From: CANHVK01 sp044232905
GTDB taxonomy: Bacteria > Bacteroidota > Bacteroidia > Flavobacteriales_D > Crocinitomicaceae
Direction of reading: 5' to 3'
Length of the DNA: 30,622 nt
Assembly: GCA_044232905.1 (NCBI GenBank)
Contig: JBIIKZ010000021.1
Location: 1 to 30,622, forward strand
Shown here in pieces: positions 1 through 6,658 of the stretch. A program made the position numbers and the translations under genes. The notes beneath the pieces are model-generated. The model ran no database searches and had not been told where the DNA came from. It was given only the letters and a program-made list of their open reading frames with translations. Within the stretch, counting starts at the first letter, position 1. Every line of letters begins with the position of its first letter.

Positions 1-434
1 TTTTCTGTAAAAGGCAATTCATCTATTAAAACACCTTTTCGTAAGTGTTCTTTCATGGAAAAAACAAATAAATGAATGAGACGTGCAAATTCTTTCTTTT
101 CATCTGTATTTGAAACCATAGCGTTTATTTTAACAGAAAAATTTCGAGTATCATTCACCAATTCCCCCCATTTTCTTCTTCCTTCCCACCAACGATCATA
201 GGCTGTATTTGTTCTAAAAACTAAAAGCAATGAAATCACAAATCCTATAAGGGAGTAAACGGCAATTAATTTATCTAAATAGTCCACTTTTGGAAAAAAG
301 TGAATTTTTAAAAAAGCGATAAGTAAGGTAAATATGCCCATGTATATCAATTCTTTCCAAAGCATTCGTAATGTGTCGCTTTTATGAAGTGCGAAAATTA
401 GTGTAAGCCAATTTCGCGGATTATAGTCTATCAT
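1..434 (-). CDS. Bestrophin family ion channel protein, N-terminal part (runs off the window)
   Basis: I translated this edge gene by hand: it starts at the ATG ending at 434 and stays open for about 144 codons to the window edge. An in-frame TAA lies four codons upstream (444-446), which fixes the start. The N-terminus (MIDYNPRNWLTLIFALHKSD) is followed by two hydrophobic segments at about residues 27-45 and 56-73. After these comes the family signature around residues 74-98 (RTNTAYDRWWEGRRKWGEL, then NDTRN), typical of bacterial bestrophin/UPF0187 (YneE-like) proteins. Characterised members are membrane anion or cation channels; the ion here cannot be told. The C-terminal half lies outside the window. 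It is divergent from the gene at 488, with 53 bases between the two starts. Confidence 0.85.
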   Translation of the reverse strand, partial: MIDYNPRNWLTLIFALHKSDTLRMLWKELIYMGIFTLLIAFLKIHFFPKVDYLDKLIAVYSLIGFVISLLLVFRTNTAYDRWWEGRRKWGELVNDTRNFSVKINAMVSNTDEKKEFARLIHLFVFSMKEHLRKGVLIDELPFTE

Positions 435-462
435 TGGTGTAAGTTATTTTTAGTTATTTTTG
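434..462 (+). promoter_or_regulatory. Putative Bacteroidota promoter for the gene at 488
   Basis: TATTTTTG at 455-462 matches the Bacteroidota -7 box TAnnTTTG exactly, and a TTG at 434-436 lies 18 bases upstream, about where the -33 box is expected. Transcription would start near 468, leaving a leader of about 20 bases before the TTG start codon at 488. The -33 element overlaps the start codon of the divergent bestrophin gene. This is motif matching only. Confidence 0.5.
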
Positions 463-487
463 AAATGGTTAATTTATGTAGTTTATT

Positions 488-1324
488 TTGAATTATTCGA
501 TTAGATTTTCAAATTTCTTGTTTTTTTTAATTTTTGTTTGGGGTTCAATATCCTTTACTTCTCAAAATTTGTTCGCTCAAAAATCCTATCACGAACAACA
601 CCTAAAACTAGATTCCATTTATAAAAAATTTGGTGTAACCGGTGCGTGTGTGGTTTTTAATCAAAGTAAGAATAGCTATTATTACAGCGATACCATAAAA
701 ATGCAAACCTTACAATCCCCAAATAATTCGTTTCATTTATATGCAGGATTAATCGGTTTAGAAAGTGGTGTCATCAAAAATTATGAGACTCCAAATGGCG
801 ATGACACCTTAACGAATGACAATCTAATTAGAGCATTGAAGTCGCATAATCCAGTTTTTTTCTCGGTGAATGCTCGTAGAATAAAACAAGAAAAACTACA
901 AAATTGGTTAAACCTACTAAATTATGGTAACCGAGATATTTCAGGAGGAATAACTGTATTTTGGAAAAACAATAGTCTAAAGATTTCCACCAAGCAACAA
1001 TTCGACTTACTGAAAAAGTTATATTATTGTAATTTGCCTTTCTCCTTTGAAAATATTCGACTAGTTAAGTCTACGTTTCGCCTAACTAAATTGGTAAATA
1101 AAAACGTGTATACTTTCAAAGTAACAGGTTTACAAAACGGTAAACAACACGCGTGGTATATCGGCTATGTAGAATTTTTGAATAATACCTATATGTTTGT
1201 GCAGTCGCTTGAAAATCCAAAGAAATTAAAGATTTCTACTTTTGAGACATTAAATGGAGAAGTCATGTACCAAGTTCTTTATTCTCTTGGAATTTTAGGA
1301 GAAGAGGCGTGTGGTCAATTATAA
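488..1324 (+). CDS. Secreted class D beta-lactamase-like protein lacking the catalytic Ser and Lys (probable pseudoenzyme)
   Basis: This 278-residue protein begins at a TTG; an in-frame TAG at 479-481 and no internal Met before residue 72 make TTG (or the ATT before it) the only start that keeps the signal peptide (hydrophobic residues 9-24, likely cleaved after FAQ at 29-31). The body resembles OXA-type class D beta-lactamases and the BlaR1/MecR1 sensor domain: LIGLESGVI at 88-96, YGN at 146-148 followed by RDISGGI and FW, a KxSxxQ-like stretch at 165-171, and WYIGYVE at 223-229. The catalytic SxxK, expected where PASTFK sits in OXA enzymes, reads PNNSFH (78-83), so Ser becomes Asn and Lys becomes His. 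The SxV motif is not clear, and KTG reads KVTG (211-214). The fold is therefore recognisable but acylation chemistry should be absent. Its stop overlaps the convergent GT9 gene by six bases. A penicillin-recognising or structural role is possible but unproven. Confidence 0.7.
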   Translation: MNYSIRFSNFLFFLIFVWGSISFTSQNLFAQKSYHEQHLKLDSIYKKFGVTGACVVFNQSKNSYYYSDTIKMQTLQSPNNSFHLYAGLIGLESGVIKNYETPNGDDTLTNDNLIRALKSHNPVFFSVNARRIKQEKLQNWLNLLNYGNRDISGGITVFWKNNSLKISTKQQFDLLKKLYYCNLPFSFENIRLVKSTFRLTKLVNKNVYTFKVTGLQNGKQHAWYIGYVEFLNNTYMFVQSLENPKKLKISTFETLNGEVMYQVLYSLGILGEEACGQL

Positions 1325-2296
1325 ACGGTTTATCTCCGCTACAATTCTTTCCACATCTTGCAATTGCATGCATGAAAAATGCTTTTTAGGACACGCTTGA
1401 AACCCGATTTTAGAACAGGGTCTGCACGATAAGCCTTCCACTTTATGAACACTGAAATATTTGCTGTTTTGTGGCATATACGGATACATTCCCAAGGATG
1501 GAGTAGTGTTACCCCAAATGCTAACGATTCGTTTGTTAAATGCAGAAGCGATATGCATCAAGCCGGTGTCGTGGGTAACTAATAGTTGCGCCTGTTGAAC
1601 CACACTTGCAGATTGCCCCAAGCGTAACGTACCACATTGTGATTGGATGTTTCCCGTTGACTTTGAAATAATCGCTTTAGCAGTTTCGGCATCCTCTGGT
1701 CCTCCAAGCAATACGACTGGTTTTTCGATGGCGTTACATACTTCGATAAGTTTATCGGTAGGCATGCGTTTGGTCGCGAATTGTGCGCCAATTGCAAATG
1801 CAATATAGCAATTTGGTTCCAAACCTAACGTAGTTACATCTACCTGATCTTCGGATGCAATGAAATAATCACAAGGTTGCTGATCATTCTTTACACCTAG
1901 AATTTTAACGGTTTCAAAATAACGTTCTACGATATGGACGTCGGGTAACCTGTTGATTTTAAATCGAACATATAACCACTTTTTGAAATTCAATTTTGGA
2001 AAACTAGCAGATGGAACTCTTAATTTCCAAATCAAACTTTTGGTGCGTAAGTTGGTATGCAAATCCACCACAAAATCAAATTTCTCCGATTTTAACGTGG
2101 AAAGCACTTCGTTGATGGAACGATTAATGGTATGTAGTTTGTCAATGTGCGGATTCGAAGAAAGGATTCCTACAAATTTAGTTTTGGTTAAATAATGCAC
2201 TTCAACGCCAGGAAGTTGTTGTTTTAGACAACGTACAACAGGTGTAGTTAACACAATGTCACCGATAGAACTAAAACGTACAACTAGAATCTTCAT
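1319..2296 (-). CDS. Glycosyltransferase family 9 protein (ADP-heptose:LPS heptosyltransferase-like)
   Basis: The product has 325 residues, normal for this family. The N-terminus reads MKILVVRFSSIGDIVLTTPV, the classic GT9 opening with the SxGD loop and TTP helix of the first Rossmann-like domain. The second domain carries the donor-binding pattern THDTGLMHIASAF, followed by IWGNTTP. Near the C-terminus there is a cysteine cluster (CRPC, then ACPKKHFSC) common in Bacteroidota members. Family members add heptose or related sugars to lipopolysaccharide core at the cytoplasmic face of the inner membrane; the exact sugar cannot be told here. The stop codon overlaps that of the beta-lactamase-like gene tail to tail. 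A second, distinct GT9 gene lies at 17861. Confidence 0.88.
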   Translation of the reverse strand: MKILVVRFSSIGDIVLTTPVVRCLKQQLPGVEVHYLTKTKFVGILSSNPHIDKLHTINRSINEVLSTLKSEKFDFVVDLHTNLRTKSLIWKLRVPSASFPKLNFKKWLYVRFKINRLPDVHIVERYFETVKILGVKNDQQPCDYFIASEDQVDVTTLGLEPNCYIAFAIGAQFATKRMPTDKLIEVCNAIEKPVVLLGGPEDAETAKAIISKSTGNIQSQCGTLRLGQSASVVQQAQLLVTHDTGLMHIASAFNKRIVSIWGNTTPSLGMYPYMPQNSKYFSVHKVEGLSCRPCSKIGFQACPKKHFSCMQLQDVERIVAEINRL

Positions 2297-2334
2297 GGTA
2301 TAAAAATACGAAGGATTTTAGAGAGACGGTTTAT

Positions 2335-3063
2335 TTAGAAAAAAAGGGCACGTGAAATCGTAAAGATTCCAGTGACTAATAACAAAATCAACACCATGTT
2401 TTTGAAAGTATCTTGCGATATCTTTTGAAGTATTCGTTTTCCGATGTATGTACCTACAATACTTGCTACCATTAAAAATGGAACCAAATACAAATCGTGA
2501 TAATGTACAAATCCGTTCATATAATATACCACAGCGCGACTAGCATCAACCCCTAAATCGATCACTGCGGAGGTTGCTATAAATACTTCAGTTTTTAAGT
2601 TAAATGCTGCTAAAGTAATTCCACGTAGAGATCCTCCAGTACCAATGAGTCCAGCCATTAATCCAGAGAAAGTTCCTCCAAGTAAAGAATTTATGGTTGT
2701 TGGTTTGAGGGATAAATTTTGGATTAATAAAAATGCCAAACTCGTTACAATTAAAAAGATGGCTAGTCCAATTTCTAATTTTTTGACATCAACATATTTA
2801 CTTAAGTATGCACCTATTACCACAAATACTAATGCTGGTATTCCAACTTTTAAAATCAATTTTTTATCAAATCCATGTTTGAAAAAGACAATTTTTGTGA
2901 TGTTACTCGAAACATGAAAAATGGATGTTATGCCAAGTACGGATTGAAAATCTAAAAATAAACTTGCGATGGGTACAAAAAACACCGAAGAACCAAAACC
3001 TCCAATGGTTCCTAAAATTTCTGCTAGTAAGGCTAGAAGAATAAATAAGATGATATTGTCCAT
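2335..3063 (-). CDS. Sulfite exporter TauE/SafE family permease
   Basis: This is a 242-residue, very hydrophobic protein with about seven or eight predicted membrane segments and almost no soluble part. It shows the two-repeat layout of TauE/SafE (DUF81) permeases: a glycine-rich motif followed by a proline in the first half (GGFGSSVFFVP, about residues 21-31) and the matching GLIGTGGSLRG in the second half (about 139-149). Relatives have been linked to export of sulfite, sulfoacetate or other small organosulfur anions, but most members have no known substrate, and no sulfur gene is nearby. It lies 38 bases upstream of the GT9 gene on the same strand, so the two may be co-transcribed. Confidence 0.82.
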   Translation of the reverse strand: MDNIILFILLALLAEILGTIGGFGSSVFFVPIASLFLDFQSVLGITSIFHVSSNITKIVFFKHGFDKKLILKVGIPALVFVVIGAYLSKYVDVKKLEIGLAIFLIVTSLAFLLIQNLSLKPTTINSLLGGTFSGLMAGLIGTGGSLRGITLAAFNLKTEVFIATSAVIDLGVDASRAVVYYMNGFVHYHDLYLVPFLMVASIVGTYIGKRILQKISQDTFKNMVLILLLVTGIFTISRALFF

Positions 3064-3080
3064 GGAATAGTTGTTTTTTT

Positions 3081-3088
3081 CGAAGTTA
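3081..3088 (-). promoter_or_regulatory. Possible -7 box of the TauE/SafE gene
   Basis: Read on the minus strand the octamer is TAACTTCG, one mismatch from TAnnTTTG, and lies 17 bases upstream of the start codon at 3063. No clear -33 element is seen, so this is weak evidence. Confidence 0.3.
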
Positions 3089-3176
3089 GTTTAATATTCC
3101 CTTACTTTCATTTTTCGTGAATCGAATACATATTTTTTTGTAACTTAAAGTAAAAATTAACAAGAAAACATATGTT

Positions 3177-3199
3177 CCGCTGGAATTTTATTCCTGCGG
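3177..3199 (+). promoter_or_regulatory. Hairpin in the recJ leader
   Basis: Two 10-base arms, CCGCTGGAAT at 3177-3186 and ATTCCTGCGG at 3190-3199, pair with a single T-T mismatch around a three-base loop. The hairpin ends 30 bases before the recJ ATG. No U-tract follows, so it is not a standard terminator. It could be an operator-like palindrome or an mRNA leader structure; the function is unknown. Confidence 0.4.
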
Positions 3200-3229
3200 T
3201 GCCTTATAACAAATTAACAAAAACACCAC

Positions 3230-4966
3230 ATGAGCAACAAAATCTGGAAAGTAAAAGAAACACCAAACTTACAGCAAATTCAAAATTTACAAACTGAACT
3301 AAACATCCCAGCTACCTTTGCAAAAATTCTAGTCCAACGTGACATCCAAAATTTCGATCAAGCGCGCGCTTTTTTCCGTCCCGATTGGGCATTAATCAAC
3401 GACCCATTTTTAATGCTGAATATGGAGCGTGCAGTAAAACGCATCAACCAAGCCTTTCTAAATAAAGAGCGCATCCTATTGTTCGGCGATTACGATGTGG
3501 ATGGAACGACCGCTGTTGCCGTAATGTGGAATGTTATCCATTTCTATTATAAAAACATAGAATGCTATATTCCAGATCGCTACGACGAAGGATATGGAGT
3601 AAGTAAACAAGGTATCGATACAGCAAAAGCAAATGGTGTCGCCTTAATTATTTCTTTGGACTGTGGCATTCGCGCGGTGGATAAAATTGCTTACGCAAAT
3701 TCGTTAGGCATCGATTTTATTGTCTGTGACCACCACCATCCTGGAGAAGAATTACCCCAAGCTATCCTATTAGACCCAATGCAAAAAGACTGTTCGTATC
3801 CATATAAAGGCTTATCTGGCTGTGGGGTAGGTTTTAAATTGCTTCAAGCGCTTCAATTAACCAATAATTGGGATCCGAAATTACTGATGGATCAACTGGA
3901 TTTGGTGGCAATAAGTATCGGTGCGGATATTGTACCAATCACCGATGAAAATCGAATTTTATGTTACCACGGGTTACAAAAATTGAATGAACAACCTCGT
4001 TTAGGTGTAAGCGCGTTGTTACAAATTGCCAACAAACAACTCCCACTAAAATTGGAAGATGTCGTTTTTGTTTTAGCGCCACGTATCAATGCAGCAGGAC
4101 GCATACAGTCAGGGAGAAAAGCGGTCGAGTTAATGATTTCTACCAATAAATTAACCATACAAGAGATTGCAACGAGTATTGAGTTGGATAACCAAGAACG
4201 TCGCGAATTAGATGCACAAATTACCTTCGAAGCATTGCAACAAATTGAGGAAGATGACACATTCCATACACGCAAAACTACCGTCGTTTTTGATAAACAA
4301 TGGCACAAAGGGGTGATTGGAATAGTTGCATCTAGACTTATCGAAACGCATTACAAACCAACGATTGTACTGACTGAATCGAATGGTAAATTGACAGGCT
4401 CTGCAAGAAGTATAATAGGCCTTGATATTCATGAAGCCCTAACACATTGTGAGGATGTACTAGAGCAGTTTGGAGGACACACCTTTGCCGCTGGTATGAC
4501 CTTACATCCAGAAAACTATATTTTATTTCGAGATAAATTCGAAAAAGTAGTCGACCAACTCTTACAAAAAGAAGAAAAAATCGAAGAGATCGTAATTGAT
4601 TCCGACATTTCGTTTGATGAGCTTTTCGAATTAACCGAACCAAATTTCCAACTTCCAAAATTCTCCCGTTTACTTAATCAAATGGAACCATACGGACCAG
4701 GGAATATGAAACCAATTTTTCGAACCAAAAACGTGGAAGTAGGGGAAGCCACCCTCTTAAAAGGCGAACACATCAAAGCAGTATTTATGGAAGGTACCCA
4801 ACAACGAAAAATTCCCGCTATTGGCTTCCGTATGGCAGAACTCTTCGACATCGTTCAATCTGGAAAAAAATGCGACATCCTCTATACCGTAGAGTCGAAT
4901 ACCTGGAAAGAAAAAACAACGATTCAGTTGAATTTGAAGGATATTCGATTGAGTGAAAAGGATTGA
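3230..4966 (+). CDS. recJ: Single-stranded-DNA-specific exonuclease RecJ
   Basis: The 578-residue product matches RecJ in length and motif order. The DHH phosphoesterase core has DYDVDGT at residues 87-93 (metal-binding aspartates), SLDCG at about 142-146 and CDHHHPG at 166-172 (the DHH signature). The DHHA1 domain has GGHTFAAG at 415-422, and a C-terminal OB-fold region follows. RecJ degrades single-stranded DNA 5' to 3' and acts in RecF-pathway recombination, base excision and mismatch repair in the cytoplasm. The gene stands alone: the upstream gene is divergent, and downstream there is a 234-base spacer with repeats. A small hairpin sits in its leader. Confidence 0.96.
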   Translation: MSNKIWKVKETPNLQQIQNLQTELNIPATFAKILVQRDIQNFDQARAFFRPDWALINDPFLMLNMERAVKRINQAFLNKERILLFGDYDVDGTTAVAVMWNVIHFYYKNIECYIPDRYDEGYGVSKQGIDTAKANGVALIISLDCGIRAVDKIAYANSLGIDFIVCDHHHPGEELPQAILLDPMQKDCSYPYKGLSGCGVGFKLLQALQLTNNWDPKLLMDQLDLVAISIGADIVPITDENRILCYHGLQKLNEQPRLGVSALLQIANKQLPLKLEDVVFVLAPRINAAGRIQSGRKAVELMISTNKLTIQEIATSIELDNQERRELDAQITFEALQQIEEDDTFHTRKTTVVFDKQWHKGVIGIVASRLIETHYKPTIVLTESNGKLTGSARSIIGLDIHEALTHCEDVLEQFGGHTFAAGMTLHPENYILFRDKFEKVVDQLLQKEEKIEEIVIDSDISFDELFELTEPNFQLPKFSRLLNQMEPYGPGNMKPIFRTKNVEVGEATLLKGEHIKAVFMEGTQQRKIPAIGFRMAELFDIVQSGKKCDILYTVESNTWKEKTTIQLNLKDIRLSEKD

Positions 4967-5010
4967 AAATTTTTAATTTTGTAGAACATAATTGTTCGAA
5001 GTGAGGCAGT

Positions 5011-5141
5011 GTCGCATTATTTTTTGAAGGAATGGAACGAATTGAAATGCTGGTACCGTGAAGTAGCTCAAAGCGGAGCGGAGAGATCACTGATACGGTA
5101 GCAATTTCAAGAGTATAATGAACAGAAAAAAATGACGCGAC
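5011..5141. repeat. Long imperfect palindrome (about 131 bp) between recJ and the HigA-like gene
   Basis: The outer arms GTCGCATTATTTTTT (5011-5025) and AAAAAAATGACGCGAC (5126-5141) are near-complementary. The inner arms TTGAAATGCTGGTACCGT (5042-5059) and ACGGTAGCAATTTCAA (5095-5110) pair after allowing a few bulged bases. The centre is the purine-rich AAAGCGGAGCGGAGAG around 5070-5086. The whole could fold as one interrupted hairpin in DNA or RNA. No protein-coding sense is seen. The shape suggests a dispersed intergenic repeat or a small non-autonomous mobile element; copy number cannot be judged from one window. Confidence 0.55.
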
Positions 5142-5154
5142 GAGTTTTCTTTTG

Positions 5155-5185
5155 CTTCTTTTCTTTTGCGGAAAAAGAAAAGAAG
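5155..5185. repeat. Perfect 13-bp hairpin before the HigA-like gene
   Basis: CTTCTTTTCTTTT (5155-5167) and AAAAGAAAAGAAG (5173-5185) are exact reverse complements separated by the five-base loop GCGGA. The stem is A/T-rich and has no U-tract after it on either strand, so it is a weak candidate terminator for recJ. It directly follows the 131-bp palindrome and may be part of the same element. It ends 15 bases before the ATG at 5201. Confidence 0.55.
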
Positions 5186-5200
5186 ATATAGTTAATTAAT

Positions 5201-5581
5201 ATGAGTATGAAAGAAACAAAATACGAAAAAGTACAATTTCAGATTGAAGCACTTCTTCAAAAAAGCATGCAAAATGGAGGGTTTAAGGCATTATCATCTT
5301 ATGAAGTCGCTTTGCTTAACAAATTATCTTTAGCTGCCGAAAACTATGAAGATAACCTTCAAATGATGCCTATTAAAACTCCAACAACATTAGTGGAAAT
5401 GATTCGTTTCAAAATGTTTGAAATGAATTTAAAGCAAAAACAACTAGCTAACTTACTTGAAATTAGTGAAACAAGAATTTCTGAATTGTTGTGTGGTAAA
5501 CGAAAATTGAATTTAGAGCTTGCGAAAAAATTATACCAAAAATTAAATATTGACGCTGCTTTTTTGTTGAGTTCAAATTAA
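5201..5581 (+). CDS. HigA-type helix-turn-helix antitoxin / transcriptional regulator, no toxin partner seen
   Basis: The 126-residue protein has an N-terminal helical segment (residues 5-60) and a C-terminal XRE-type helix-turn-helix at about 75-118: KQKQLANLLEISETRISELL, then GKRKLNLELAKKL. This layout matches HigA-family antitoxins (COG5499), which normally neutralise a RelE-like HigB toxin and repress their own operon. The toxin gene would be expected just upstream, but the 234 bases between recJ and this gene hold only palindromic repeats, and the downstream gene is asd on the other strand. The antitoxin therefore appears to be an orphan that may act as a stand-alone regulator or counter a toxin elsewhere. 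ATG at 5201 is preferred; a second ATG lies two codons later. Confidence 0.75.
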   Translation: MSMKETKYEKVQFQIEALLQKSMQNGGFKALSSYEVALLNKLSLAAENYEDNLQMMPIKTPTTLVEMIRFKMFEMNLKQKQLANLLEISETRISELLCGKRKLNLELAKKLYQKLNIDAAFLLSSN

Positions 5582-5609
5582 AAATCCTTTCGTCACTCAT
5601 AACTCGTCT

Positions 5610-6596
5610 CTACAATATTCCTTTCATAATCAATAATTGCGCTATCTGTACCGCATTCGTCGCAGCGCCTTTACGTAAGTTATCCGCAACTATCCACATA
5701 TTCAAGGTATTTCCTTGCGATTCATCCCTACGAATTCTTCCAACAAATACGTCGTCTTTCCCTTCTGCATATTTCGGCATCGGGTAACTATTCGTTGTTG
5801 GATCATCTTTTAAAGTAATACCGGAAGTCTCATGTAAGAGTTTGCGCACATCTGCTAATTCGAAATCGTTTTCAAACTCTACGTTCACAGCTTCGGAATG
5901 TCCACCAACTACTGGCACACGCACCGCAGTCGCCGTAACTTGGATACTTGGATCTAAGATTTTCTTAGGCTCATTCATCAACTTCAATTCTTCTTTTGTA
6001 TATCCATTCTCAGTAAATGAATCACAATGTGGAATACAGTTTTTGTCGATTGGATATGCATACGCCATTTCGCCTGAAATTCCTGCACGCTCATTTTCCA
6101 TTTGGGTAACCGCTTTTACACCTGTTCCTGTAATGGATTGATACGTAGAAACAATCACACGTTTGATTTTGTATTTACGGTGTAATGGAGCCAATGCTAA
6201 TACCATTTGTATCGTGCTACAATTTGGATTCGCAATGATTTTATCTTCGGAGGTAAGTATATCTCCATTAATTTCTGGAACAATCAAACATTTCGTAGGA
6301 TCCATACGCCAAGCAGAACTATTGTCAATTACAAATGTTCCAACTTCTGCAAATTTTGGAGCCCATTCTAAAGAGGTATCTCCTCCAGCGGAAAAAATAG
6401 CCAAATCTGGTTTCATCAATACTGCGGTAGCCAAACCAACAACGGTACATTCCATACCCCCAAAATCAATTTTTTGACCTACTGATTTTTCAGAAGCTAC
6501 CGGAATTAATTCGGTGATTGGAAAACTTTGTTCACGTAATACTTGAAGCATCACATTACCCACCATACCTGTTGCGCCGACTACTGCTACTCTCAT
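5610..6596 (-). CDS. asd: Aspartate-semialdehyde dehydrogenase
   Basis: The enzyme reduces beta-aspartyl phosphate to aspartate semialdehyde with NADPH, the branch point to lysine, diaminopimelate, threonine and methionine. I place the start at the ATG ending at 6596, because the family begins directly with the dinucleotide-binding fold: MRVAVVGATGMVG. A longer frame back to 6647 adds 17 residues with no family support and would overlap the likely promoter. From this start the protein has 328 residues. The active-site cysteine is C126 in NPNCSTIQ, and GGHSEAVNVEF is the conserved substrate-binding region. It is convergent with the HigA-like gene (28 bases apart) and divergent from the LTD protein gene. 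Confidence 0.95.
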   Translation of the reverse strand: MRVAVVGATGMVGNVMLQVLREQSFPITELIPVASEKSVGQKIDFGGMECTVVGLATAVLMKPDLAIFSAGGDTSLEWAPKFAEVGTFVIDNSSAWRMDPTKCLIVPEINGDILTSEDKIIANPNCSTIQMVLALAPLHRKYKIKRVIVSTYQSITGTGVKAVTQMENERAGISGEMAYAYPIDKNCIPHCDSFTENGYTKEELKLMNEPKKILDPSIQVTATAVRVPVVGGHSEAVNVEFENDFELADVRKLLHETSGITLKDDPTTNSYPMPKYAEGKDDVFVGRIRRDESQGNTLNMWIVADNLRKGAATNAVQIAQLLIMKGIL

Positions 6597-6622
6597 TTTT
6601 CTTAACTTTAATAGATGTGATT

Positions 6623-6630
6623 CAAAATTA
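6623..6630 (-). promoter_or_regulatory. Putative -7 box of asd
   Basis: On the minus strand the octamer is TAATTTTG, an exact TAnnTTTG match, 26 bases upstream of the chosen asd start at 6596. Its position inside the longer possible reading frame supports the shorter asd start. No convincing -33 box is seen. Confidence 0.45.
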
Positions 6631-6658
6631 CAATTTTTTAATACCATTGATTTAGTTT

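Noticed and set aside
488..1324. Active OXA-type antibiotic resistance gene
   Set aside because: The catalytic Ser and Lys positions are Asn and His, so hydrolysis of beta-lactams is not expected.
4818..5090. Open minus-strand frame of 90 codons across the end of recJ and the spacer
   Set aside because: Its first part is antisense to recJ and the rest falls in the palindromic element; composition does not look like a protein and no motif is present.
5132..5191. A 20-codon frame (MTRRVFFCFF start) overlapping the right arm and hairpin before the HigA-like gene
   Set aside because: It is explained by the repetitive T/C- and A/G-rich hairpin, has low-complexity content and no support as a real peptide.
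6597..6647. Longer N-terminus for asd
   Set aside because: The added 17 residues have no family counterpart and contain the exact -7 box at 6623-6630.
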